A stretch of DNA of 64,000 bases from NORP23 sp050302475 (GTDB lineage: Bacteria; Pseudomonadota; Alphaproteobacteria; Rhodobacterales; Rhodobacteraceae). A program made the translations under genes and the position numbers. Below are positions 35,193-42,196 of the stretch, one piece after another. Positions within the stretch are counted from its first letter, which is position 1. Every line of letters starts with the position of its first letter. The notes beneath the pieces were generated by a model. It did no database searches. It was not told the origin of the DNA and worked only from the letters and a program-made list of their open reading frames with translations. The stretch is from positions 62,001 to 126,000 of the forward strand of contig JBNLBF010000001.1 in assembly GCA_050302475.1 (NCBI GenBank), given 5' to 3'.

Positions 35193-36134
35193 ATGGTCAG
35201 ATTGCTTCGCATTGCTGTTGCCGCTTTCACAAGTCTGGTTGTGCTGGTTGTCATATCGGATTTCTATACTCGCGGATCGCGCTGGCGGTCCGTACCTGAT
35301 GATCTGCTGGAGACTATCCAAACCTTCCACACCTATTTGCCGATTCCTTTTCTCGCCCTGTGTATCGTCGTGGTGATCTGCTGGGTGATAGATAGGCTCA
35401 AACTCAGGGCGTTTTGGGTACATATGATCATCTGGGCAGTCCCGTTTGGTGTCCTGTCCAAGGGGGAACCTTCAGTCATCGCCGCCTGCGCATTCTGCGG
35501 CCTGATTTACTGGAGCCTCGCCGGGCGGTTCGGAGGACGGCCTGAGATGAGGCTGGCGGATCACCCGCGCTTGCGGGTATTTGCGTTCAGTATGTTGACC
35601 CTCGCGACCATTTATCTGGTAATCGGGCTATACTGGTGGGTCGGGCTGGGATTGAAGCTGGCATGGGTCACGGCGTTTGATCCCTTGCGGGAACGTGCCA
35701 GGGAACAGCCGGAATACGGGATGGAACTGGACCAACACGCGCGCGCCGCGCTTTGGCATTTCCCGGATTTCCAATCCTGTTATGGTGACGTTTCTTCGCC
35801 ACCAATCCTCAGCAACATTGATTGGACAAGTTTCAATAGCCATGAAGAGGTGGAGATCTGTCTGTTCCACCTTTTTGCAGCATTCCCTCATATCAGCGAT
35901 GCGGAGGAATGGGCGAAGCAACAAGACATTTACTGGCATCAAACGCAGAGGGAAGACGAAGTTATCGCTAGTTATACGCTGAATGACGATCAGCTTCGCC
36001 AGACCGGGTTCATTTTGTACCCTGACAGGCTAAATCGACGCTTACTAGGCGGCAATGTCATGGGTTTCTATGGATTCTGGAGTTCTGACGGATCCAGTTT
36101 GAAGATGTTTTCCTATGGTTTTACAAAAGGATAG
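35193..36134 (+). CDS. Unrecognised membrane protein with cytoplasmic or periplasmic C-terminal domain
   Basis: A 313-residue protein, not recognised. The N-terminal half has about five membrane helices (near residues 5-23, 50-67, 73-90, 92-108 and 130-152). The C-terminal 150 residues are soluble and rich in aromatic residues (FPDFQSCYGDVSSPP, WAKQQDIYWHQTQRED, then GFYGFWSSDG at the end). No catalytic motif was seen. It reads away from ffs and sits between the two 42-bp repeats; its start has no strong ribosome site. Confidence 0.62.
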   Translation: MVRLLRIAVAAFTSLVVLVVISDFYTRGSRWRSVPDDLLETIQTFHTYLPIPFLALCIVVVICWVIDRLKLRAFWVHMIIWAVPFGVLSKGEPSVIAACAFCGLIYWSLAGRFGGRPEMRLADHPRLRVFAFSMLTLATIYLVIGLYWWVGLGLKLAWVTAFDPLRERAREQPEYGMELDQHARAALWHFPDFQSCYGDVSSPPILSNIDWTSFNSHEEVEICLFHLFAAFPHISDAEEWAKQQDIYWHQTQREDEVIASYTLNDDQLRQTGFILYPDRLNRRLLGGNVMGFYGFWSSDGSSLKMFSYGFTKG

Positions 36135-36188
36135 CGCCGACCAACATTGATTTTCAGATCGTGTTGTCAACTTTCTGCATCGATTGTA

Positions 36189-36779
36189 TCAGCTCACTTT
36201 CGCACAAAACCGCATTTTATATTCGGCGATAGCACCGGTCAGGGCATGCAGTCTGCCCTCGTCTTCGACGTTGGGAATCACGTAATCTACATCCGCACCA
36301 TGGTCTGTGACGATCGGATCAGTGAGTATGCCCGGGCGCAGGTTGGCGGCGCCCTCTTCCGTCCAGCCGGTTTCCGATATCAGCCCGCCGGTAGACGTGC
36401 TGACGAATGTCAGGGTCGCGACCTGTCCGGTTCCTTCAGGCCAGCACTTTTCCGGGGTTTTCAGATGATAGGGCAACCCTGTCATCTGGTCGCTTTGCAG
36501 GGTCAGGAAGGAGAGGTTGGTGGTTACGGTTCCTATGATTTCAGTATATGGCACGTCTTCGTCGCGTGAACGCCATGTGAACGTCAGGGTGCAATCTTCA
36601 AGTGTGATGTCGGATTGAATGTGAAGATTGGGTGGGCAAAGCGCGCCTGCCTCGTCAATATCAACCTGTTCGCGTGTCGACTGCGACAAGTCGGTGATCC
36701 GCGCCGCCAGTTCTGACTGGCTGAGGGATTGGGCTGTTGCCATCACCGGCATCAGCAATGAAATCAGTCCCAAACGCAC
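36189..36779 (-). CDS. Unrecognised exported protein, paralogue of the next gene
   Basis: A 196-residue protein with a probable signal peptide (RLGLISLLMPVMATAQS) and a mature part with three cysteines (GALCPPN, LEDCTLTF, EKCWPEG) plus a final FCAKVS cysteine. The segment SQSELAARITDLSQSTREQ matches SQSALADRIFELS in the protein encoded upstream, and both end in a similar helix with an aromatic-Cys pair (YKMRFC versus YQRDYC). GTG 36779 has GGGGG upstream and lies 1 base past the previous stop. No family was recognised. Confidence 0.62.
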   Translation of the reverse strand: MRLGLISLLMPVMATAQSLSQSELAARITDLSQSTREQVDIDEAGALCPPNLHIQSDITLEDCTLTFTWRSRDEDVPYTEIIGTVTTNLSFLTLQSDQMTGLPYHLKTPEKCWPEGTGQVATLTFVSTSTGGLISETGWTEEGAANLRPGILTDPIVTDHGADVDYVIPNVEDEGRLHALTGAIAEYKMRFCAKVS

Positions 36780-36780
36780 A

Positions 36781-37380
36781 TCAGTCCCCCTGCAAACAAT
36801 AGTCACGTTGATAGGCCAAGAGCGCCTCTGACAGCATGCGGGCGCGTTCTTCGTTCGGGATATTTTCCATGCCGTATATCACGCCGCTGGTATGGTTCTG
36901 CCGATAGGTCAGTTCATAAGCCGGAACGGCTGCGGAAATTTCGATTGTGGAATAGGAGCGCAAGCTGAACGGGATCGGGAATCCGTTGCCAGAGCGATCA
37001 ACAAATTCGATCCCGCCTCTGGGGCGTGCTTCGGACATCTCGTTGTCCTCGTAAAGATGAAATGCGCCATTGCGCTGTTCGCGTATCGCCGCGGTGCGCA
37101 GATCAACGTCGGCCTCGAACGTCGGGAAAAATCCAATATCGGGATCGTGTCCAAATTCCCGTAATTGCGCGATACATCCATCAAGTTCGATAAAGGATTC
37201 GTTTGTATAGCCAAACGGATGTGACGTGCGAACGGGGATGGACGGGACCGGATCGACGCCCTCGCGGTAGGTATTCTGCATGAGAGACAGTTCGAATATC
37301 CGATCGGCCAGCGCCGACTGGCTGTTGGACAGCAGCGTGATTTGCAGCGGCAGGATCAGGAAACTGATAAATGACAGCAA
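36781..37380 (-). CDS. Unrecognised exported protein, paralogue of the downstream gene
   Basis: A 199-residue protein read from TTG 37380, behind an AAAGGGGG site. The N-terminus LSFISFLILPLQITLLSNSQSA is a likely signal peptide. The mature part is charged (ADVDLRTAAIREQRNGAFHLYEDNEMSEARPRGG) and ends in EERARMLSEALLAYQRDYCLQGD. It shares the SQSALADRIFELS motif and the C-terminal helix with the following gene, so the two arose by duplication. A frame extended to 37476 is not used, as it lacks a ribosome site. Function unknown. Confidence 0.6.
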   Translation of the reverse strand: MLSFISFLILPLQITLLSNSQSALADRIFELSLMQNTYREGVDPVPSIPVRTSHPFGYTNESFIELDGCIAQLREFGHDPDIGFFPTFEADVDLRTAAIREQRNGAFHLYEDNEMSEARPRGGIEFVDRSGNGFPIPFSLRSYSTIEISAAVPAYELTYRQNHTSGVIYGMENIPNEERARMLSEALLAYQRDYCLQGD

Positions 37381-37472
37381 CGCGTCCCCCTTTGTTTGGT
37401 GCAATGCGATTCCGACGAATATCTTGCCGGTGCCCGAGTAAAGACCGGAAGTTACGCGACGCGCAATCCACT

Positions 37473-37628
37473 TCAAATTTCCGGGTCAGGTTCAAGGGCT
37501 TCAGTGATAATGCCGTCAGGATCACGAACAAAGGTTTCGTACAATCGGAAATGGGCTGTCCTGCGGTAATCAATCTCGTCCAGACCGAAGCGCGTGACCT
37601 CCATCACCCTTGCGCCCGGCAGGGCCAT
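37473..37628 (-). CDS. Small open frame behind the duplicated ffs promoter
   Basis: A 51-residue frame (MALPGARVMEVTRFGLDEID, then YRRTAHFRLYETFVRD, PDGIITEALEPDPEI). The C-terminal FVRDPDG recalls glyoxalase/VOC proteins, but the piece is too short to assign; it may be a gene fragment. It begins a few bases past the second copy of the ffs 5' end. No clear ribosome site is visible, so coding is uncertain. Confidence 0.35.
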   Translation of the reverse strand: MALPGARVMEVTRFGLDEIDYRRTAHFRLYETFVRDPDGIITEALEPDPEI

Positions 37629-37633
37629 GAGGA

Positions 37634-37675
37634 TTGGCGAGGCGTTCGCCCGCGCCAACCTCTCGGGGGTTGATA
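37634..37675. repeat. 42-bp direct repeat, copy 2 (duplicated ffs 5' end)
   Basis: Identical over 42 bases to 35083-35124. It keeps the SRP RNA 5' strand but lacks the Ffh-binding hairpin and the 3' strand, so it cannot make a working SRP RNA. Confidence 0.92.
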
Positions 37676-37700
37676 CATGGTGGCGGCAGGGATGGGTCAA
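37672..37700 (-). promoter_or_regulatory. Duplicated ffs promoter
   Basis: Minus-strand -35 TTGACC (37695-37700) and -10 TGTATC (37672-37677) are spaced by 17 bases, as at ffs. The spacer itself has diverged while the boxes are kept, which suggests selection for function. It points into the 37473, 36781 and 36189 genes. Confidence 0.65.
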
Positions 37701-37715
37701 GGGTGGGAAATTTAT

Positions 37716-37742
37716 TTGACAAGGTGGTTGTCATAGTATTAT
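37716..37742 (+). promoter_or_regulatory. Probable promoter of the desaturase-marR unit
   Basis: TTGACA at 37716-37721 and TATTAT at 37737-37742 form a sigma-70-like pair, spacer 15 bases. The -35 box is inside the first palindrome and the -10 borders the second, a repressible arrangement. Confidence 0.5.
37717..37733. promoter_or_regulatory. MarR-type operator, site 1
   Basis: A 17-bp palindrome TGACAA-N5-TTGTCA. Together with site 2 it flanks the -10 region of the desaturase-marR promoter; centre-to-centre distance is 26 bp. Confidence 0.65.
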
Positions 37743-37759
37743 TGACAATTACCTTGTCA
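37743..37759. promoter_or_regulatory. MarR-type operator, site 2
   Basis: A second 17-bp palindrome with the same arms, TGACAA-N5-TTGTCA, ending just before the AGGAG ribosome site of the desaturase gene. The reverse complement of site 1 differs from it only in the middle, supporting a common binding protein. Confidence 0.65.
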
Positions 37760-37775
37760 TAACTAGGAGATCACC

Positions 37776-38597
37776 ATGACACCTTTCGAAGACATCTTGC
37801 GTCAGAACAGCGAGACAATCCTTTACATCGTTTTTTTCGGCTCAATCTTCGGGTTTGGATTGCTGGAAACCGTTGCGGAAATGCGTGAACACGGTGCGGT
37901 TCGTGGGCGGCGCTGGCCGACAAACTGGACGCTGACGGCATTGAACATCGTTCTGCTCGGCGCGCTGCCTATCTCGTCCCTATTGATCGCTGATCTAGCC
38001 CAAAGCGCCGGAATTGGCCTGTTTAATCAAATCGACATTCCCATTTGGGCCGGATTATTGACCGGACTTATTGTGTTCAGTCTGCAAAGCTGGGCCGTGC
38101 ATTACGCGATGCATTACGTTCCATTCCTGTGGCGTATTCACCGCGTGCATCACACCGATACACATATGGATATTTCGACAACAGTGCGTTTTCATCCGGC
38201 GGAATTCCTTCTGCAGCTTCCGATTTCGGCGGGGATCATTCTGCTGACCGGTGTGCCCCCTGTTGCGGTAATCCTCTATGAATTGCTGGATGCCGGGATC
38301 AATGTCTTCAGCCATTCCAACATTCGCCTCCCCCGCTGGGTTGACCGTTTGTTGTCGCGGATCATCGTGACGCCGCACGTGCATCGCATTCACCATTCCA
38401 CGGTGATGCGTGAAACCAACAGCAATTTTGGGGCCACGCTACCGATTTGGGATATGTTGTTTGGCACTTATCGCAGCAAATCCGCCGAAGATTTGTCCAA
38501 TCAGCCGATCGGACTGGACGAGATGCAGGACAAGCGGGCATATTCCCTGTGGTGGGCGCTAAGCCTGCCGTTTCGCACGTTGCGTAAATTGGGATAA
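37776..38597 (+). CDS. Sterol desaturase/fatty acid hydroxylase family membrane protein
   Basis: A 273-residue integral membrane di-iron enzyme. Histidine clusters fit the superfamily: HYAMH (H109, H113), HRVHH (H122, H125, H126), and HRIHH (H203, H206, H207), with another histidine pair in FSHSN. These enzymes hydroxylate or desaturate lipids. Substrate is unknown. AGGAG precedes the ATG. It lies 13 bases before marR and likely shares its message and control. Confidence 0.88.
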   Translation: MTPFEDILRQNSETILYIVFFGSIFGFGLLETVAEMREHGAVRGRRWPTNWTLTALNIVLLGALPISSLLIADLAQSAGIGLFNQIDIPIWAGLLTGLIVFSLQSWAVHYAMHYVPFLWRIHRVHHTDTHMDISTTVRFHPAEFLLQLPISAGIILLTGVPPVAVILYELLDAGINVFSHSNIRLPRWVDRLLSRIIVTPHVHRIHHSTVMRETNSNFGATLPIWDMLFGTYRSKSAEDLSNQPIGLDEMQDKRAYSLWWALSLPFRTLRKLG

Positions 38598-38610
38598 ACC
38601 GAGGGTAATA

Positions 38611-39042
38611 ATGACCGAACATAACAAGTCATTGTACAAACTTATCGTCGAAATCCGGGGCGCCTTCAATGATTTGAGGGCGTTTTCGGACGCGTTGAAC
38701 GAAGATTTCGGGATCACTGCGGCAATGCGGGCGGTTGTCGAATTCTTGAACAACGAAGGTCAAGCAACGGTGCCCCAAATCGCCAAAGCGAAAAATGTAA
38801 GTCGCCAGAATATTCAACAACTTTCAGATCAGCTCGTGGAAAAGGATGTGATCGAATATGTCGATAACCCCGATCATAAACGCTCGAAATTTCTGCGCCT
38901 TACGCAACACGGCTTGGAAATATTTGCGCAAATCAGTGAGCGTGAAACGTTCGCATTGCGCGATATTGCCGTGACACTTGAAGATCAGGACGTGAAGAAT
39001 GCGACGGCGATGCTTCGCCAACTGCGGGCTGCGATCAGCTAA
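38611..39042 (+). CDS. MarR-family transcriptional regulator
   Basis: A 143-residue winged-helix protein. FGITAAMRAVVEFLNNEGQATVPQIAKAKNVSRQNIQQLSDQLVEKDVIEYVDNPDHKRSKFLRLT is the typical MarR DNA-binding core with recognition helix SRQNIQQLSDQLV and the wing DNPDHKRSK. It most likely represses the desaturase and itself at the TGACAA-N5-TTGTCA palindromes; this is inferred from position. Confidence 0.9.
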   Translation: MTEHNKSLYKLIVEIRGAFNDLRAFSDALNEDFGITAAMRAVVEFLNNEGQATVPQIAKAKNVSRQNIQQLSDQLVEKDVIEYVDNPDHKRSKFLRLTQHGLEIFAQISERETFALRDIAVTLEDQDVKNATAMLRQLRAAIS

Positions 39043-39108
39043 ACAACAAATGTACTTGCCATCAACGCGGCCTCTGCTAACCATTTGAAAATAGTTGGAG
39101 AGTGTCAG

Positions 39109-40062
39109 TTGCAACACAACGAAACCGTTACCTTTGCCGGGGGAACCCTCGACCGGGCGTCGCATTTGCGCAAAGATATCAGCGGCTTGCTGACGCGGGA
39201 CGATGCGCGGGCGATGGTGATCTGGCATGGCAAGGCGCTGATGGATGTGACGGGGCCACGGCTGGCATGGGTGACGCTGGACGCGCCCTTGTTGAGCGAA
39301 GCGGTCGAGGCGCCGATCTTCCTTGGGCTTCAGGACTCTGCGCCTCGGTTTGCGTTTGATGTCTCACCTTGGGCGGCACCGGATGTGGACGAAGGGGCGA
39401 TGGCGTCGTTTCTGGACGACAGTCGCAACCGCCACCCGGACCTGCCTGAAACGGTGCAATTTGTCGATGTCCGCGCAGTGATGTCCGAACTGAGCCATGA
39501 CGAGGCCGGGGATTGCGCCACGGCCAAAGGGATTTTCGAATGGCACCTGACGCATAAATTCTGCGCCAATTGCGGTGTGGCGTCAGAAGTCGCTGAAGCT
39601 GGGTGGCAACGGAATTGCCCTGCCTGCGGACGCTCACATTTTCCCCGCACCGATCCGGTGGTGATCATGCTGGTGACGCATGGCAACAAGACCCTGCTGG
39701 GGCGGGCACCAGTCTGGCCGGAAGCGATGTATAGCTGCCTTGCCGGCTACATGGAGCCGGGCGAAGGGATCGAAGAAGCCGTGCGGCGCGAGGTTCACGA
39801 GGAAACCGGCGTTCGCATCGGTAAAGTCGATTACCTCGCCAGCCAGCCGTGGCCATTTCCGTCCTCGTTAATGATCGGGTGCCGGGCGGAAGCCCTGACG
39901 ACGGATATCACTCTTGATCCGGTGGAACTGGAAGGTGCGATCTGGGTCAGCAAAGAAGACGTGGCAGATGCTTTGTTGGGCAACAATCCGGATTTTAAAC
40001 CCGGTCGGCGCGGTGCGATTGCGCGGTTTCTGATCGACAATTGGCTGGCGGATCGATGGTGA
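39109..40062 (+). CDS. nudC: NADH pyrophosphatase (NAD-RNA decapping type)
   Basis: A 317-residue Nudix hydrolase. An N-terminal domain is followed by a zinc ribbon (FCANCGVASE and NCPACGRSHFPR) and the Nudix box GYMEPGEGIEEAVRREVHEETGV, then SQPWPFPSSLMIGC, which is the NADH-type signature. It splits NADH to NMNH and AMP and can remove NAD caps from RNA. TTG 39109 has GGAG 8 bases upstream and fits better than TTG 39085. Confidence 0.92.
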   Translation: MQHNETVTFAGGTLDRASHLRKDISGLLTRDDARAMVIWHGKALMDVTGPRLAWVTLDAPLLSEAVEAPIFLGLQDSAPRFAFDVSPWAAPDVDEGAMASFLDDSRNRHPDLPETVQFVDVRAVMSELSHDEAGDCATAKGIFEWHLTHKFCANCGVASEVAEAGWQRNCPACGRSHFPRTDPVVIMLVTHGNKTLLGRAPVWPEAMYSCLAGYMEPGEGIEEAVRREVHEETGVRIGKVDYLASQPWPFPSSLMIGCRAEALTTDITLDPVELEGAIWVSKEDVADALLGNNPDFKPGRRGAIARFLIDNWLADRW

Positions 40063-40120
40063 GTGTTGAAATTGTTTTTCCACCCCTCTAAGACACTGGC
40101 GAGGGACTTCAGGAGACCAT

Positions 40121-40588
40121 ATGCAGTTCAAACATTCGCAGGAAATCGATGCGCCAGTTGACTATGTTTTCACGCGGGCAACGGATTTCAAAGCGTTTGA
40201 GAAATATCAGGACATCAAAGGATTTTCCTTTTCCAGACAAGGCAAACATCCCATTCGGATTGGGACGCGCTGGAATATTGCGGTTCCGTTTCGCGGTCGT
40301 CGGCGCAAATTCCAGGCGGAGCTGAGCGAGCTGATCCCACCACGCACGGTTTCCTATAAGTCTGTCAGCAATAAATACACGGCAGCCCTGTCCCTGACCT
40401 TCACACCGATTTCCGCGACCAAAAGCCGAATGGACATGTTGGTGGTGGCCCAGTCGCGCGGATTTGCGACCACGCTGGTGTTCAATTCGATCCGGATTGC
40501 CCGACGGCGTGTGAACAAGCGAATCCGCAAAGCCATGCAAAAGGTCGCCGACCAGTTGGCGGCGGATTACGCGCAACCAACGGATTAA
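40121..40588 (+). CDS. SRPBCC-family protein
   Basis: A 155-residue protein with a START/Bet v1-like fold: FKHSQEIDAPVDYVFTRATDFKAFEKY at the N-terminus and a long C-terminal helix (NKRIRKAMQKVADQLAADY). This family binds hydrophobic ligands, but the ligand is unknown. AGGAG precedes the ATG. Its stop overlaps that of convergent pheA by 4 bases. Confidence 0.8.
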   Translation: MQFKHSQEIDAPVDYVFTRATDFKAFEKYQDIKGFSFSRQGKHPIRIGTRWNIAVPFRGRRRKFQAELSELIPPRTVSYKSVSNKYTAALSLTFTPISATKSRMDMLVVAQSRGFATTLVFNSIRIARRRVNKRIRKAMQKVADQLAADYAQPTD

Positions 40589-41427
40589 CGAACAGATTTC
40601 CGGAACGTGGATTTCGGATAGACGCCGAGAATATCCAGATTCGTGGTGAAATATCCCAACTCGTCCAGCGCACGACGCACCGCAGCATCTTCGGGATGGC
40701 CATCAATATCGGCGTAAAACTGGGTTGCCGTGAAGGAGCCGTCGATCATGTAGCTTTCCAGCTTGGTCATGTTGACGCCATTTGTCGCAAATCCGCCCAT
40801 TGCCTTGTAAAGCGCGGCAGGGATGTTGCGTACCTGAAACACAAAGGTCGTGATAACGTCTTCGGTTCCCACTGGCGGGATGACGGAGTCCGGTGACATC
40901 ACCAGAAACCGCGTGGTGTTGTTCTGCTGATCCTCGATATGTTCGGCGAGCACGTCCAGACCGTAAATCTCCCCGGCAAGGGGGGAGGCAAGAGCAGCGA
41001 GCGCCTTGTCGCCTTCGTCCGCGATCCGTTGGGCGGAGCCAGCCGTATCCACCCCGGTCAGCGGCGCGATTCCATGTTTCTTCAGGAACGACCGGCACTG
41101 ACCCAGCAGAACCGTATGGCTCATCGCCTGTTTTACGTCTTCGATCTGCGCGCCGGACACGCCCAGCAGGTTAATATGCACACGCACAAAATGTTCGCCG
41201 ATGATATGCAGTCCCGTTTCCGGCAGCAGGTGATGGATGTCGGCAACCCGTCCATAGGTGGAGTTTTCGACCGGCAACATGGCCAGTTCTGCCCGCCCTT
41301 CTTTCACGGCAGCGACGGCGCTTTCGAAGCTCGGACAAGGCAAGGCATCCCACTCGGGAAACATCTCGGCGCAGGCCTGATGGGAGTACGCGCCGGGTTC
41401 GCCCTGGAAGGATATGACTTTGGCCAT
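40585..41427 (-). CDS. pheA: Prephenate dehydratase
   Basis: A 280-residue monofunctional enzyme converting prephenate to phenylpyruvate in phenylalanine synthesis. The catalytic domain begins SFQGEPGAYSHQA and includes LPVENSTYGRV and the TRFLVM segment. The ACT regulatory domain starts near residue 195 (TTFVFQVRNIPAALYKAMGGFATNGVNMTKLESYM), pointing to feedback control by phenylalanine. No chorismate mutase domain is fused. Confidence 0.94.
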   Translation of the reverse strand: MAKVISFQGEPGAYSHQACAEMFPEWDALPCPSFESAVAAVKEGRAELAMLPVENSTYGRVADIHHLLPETGLHIIGEHFVRVHINLLGVSGAQIEDVKQAMSHTVLLGQCRSFLKKHGIAPLTGVDTAGSAQRIADEGDKALAALASPLAGEIYGLDVLAEHIEDQQNNTTRFLVMSPDSVIPPVGTEDVITTFVFQVRNIPAALYKAMGGFATNGVNMTKLESYMIDGSFTATQFYADIDGHPEDAAVRRALDELGYFTTNLDILGVYPKSTFRKSVR

Positions 41428-41541
41428 GATAAAATCTCTCGCTCGGTCGTTTGGTCGCGCCTTCTACACCTTGCAAAGCCCTAGGGGAAGCGGTTAGAAG
41501 GCTTCAACGAAATTCTGTCGAATAATAAGGTAACGGCACCC

Positions 41542-42045
41542 ATGGATACAATGACAGCGACGAAGATCGTCGGCGGACTTTGCGGCACCTTCCTGATTTT
41601 CCTTCTGGTGAAGTGGGGAGGCGAGATTATTTTCCATGGCGGTGGCCATGGCGAAATGGAACCTGCCTATGTGCTGGAGGTCGCGGATGCCGGAGATACC
41701 GGCCCCGTTGATGAAGGTCCGAGCTTCGAAGAATTGCTGGCCGCTGCTGATCCCGGCAAAGGCGAACGCGTCTTTGGTAAATGCAAAGCCTGCCACAAGA
41801 TTGGCGAAGGCGAAAACGGCACCGGTCCGACACTTTATCAGGTTGTCGGCCGCGACAAAGGGTCGGTTGACGGGTTCAGTTATTCTGGCGCTATGGCATC
41901 TGCCGAAGGCAACTGGACCCCTGAAGATCTGGATCATTTCCTGACAAAACCGGGTGATTTCATCTCTGGCACGACGATGGGCTTTGCCGGTCTGCCAAAG
42001 GCTGAAGATCGGGCAAACGTGATTGCATACCTGCAGTCGCTCTGA
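41542..42045 (+). CDS. Membrane-anchored class I cytochrome c
   Basis: A 167-residue protein with an N-terminal uncleaved anchor (KIVGGLCGTFLIFLLVKW) and a periplasmic linker, then a cytochrome c domain. The haem motif is CKACH (C81, C84, H85) and the axial methionine is probably M146 in GTTMGF. The layout resembles the cytochrome c552/cy types that carry electrons from the bc1 complex to oxidases. Divergent from pheA; ends in a strong terminator. Confidence 0.92.
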   Translation: MDTMTATKIVGGLCGTFLIFLLVKWGGEIIFHGGGHGEMEPAYVLEVADAGDTGPVDEGPSFEELLAAADPGKGERVFGKCKACHKIGEGENGTGPTLYQVVGRDKGSVDGFSYSGAMASAEGNWTPEDLDHFLTKPGDFISGTTMGFAGLPKAEDRANVIAYLQSL

Positions 42046-42064
42046 TTTTCATCACAGTTACGCG

Positions 42065-42091
42065 AAAACCGCCCTTCGGGGCGGTTTTTTT
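42065..42091 (+). terminator. Rho-independent terminator after cytochrome c gene
   Basis: AAAACCGCCC-TTCG-GGGCGGTTTT followed by further T residues: a 10-bp stem with a stable TTCG loop and a seven-base T run. Confidence 0.95.
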
Positions 42092-42196
42092 ATGCAATCA
42101 CGGCTTCGTCACGGATTCGCGCCTTGCCTATTGATCCGTTGAGCAATTACCATCGTTTAAAACGTGCATAAGCATGGATTAACGGAGGTATGCGCC

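Noticed and set aside
37634..37675. A second functional SRP RNA gene
   Set aside because: Only the first strand of the hairpin is present; the Ffh-binding loop and 3' strand are missing.
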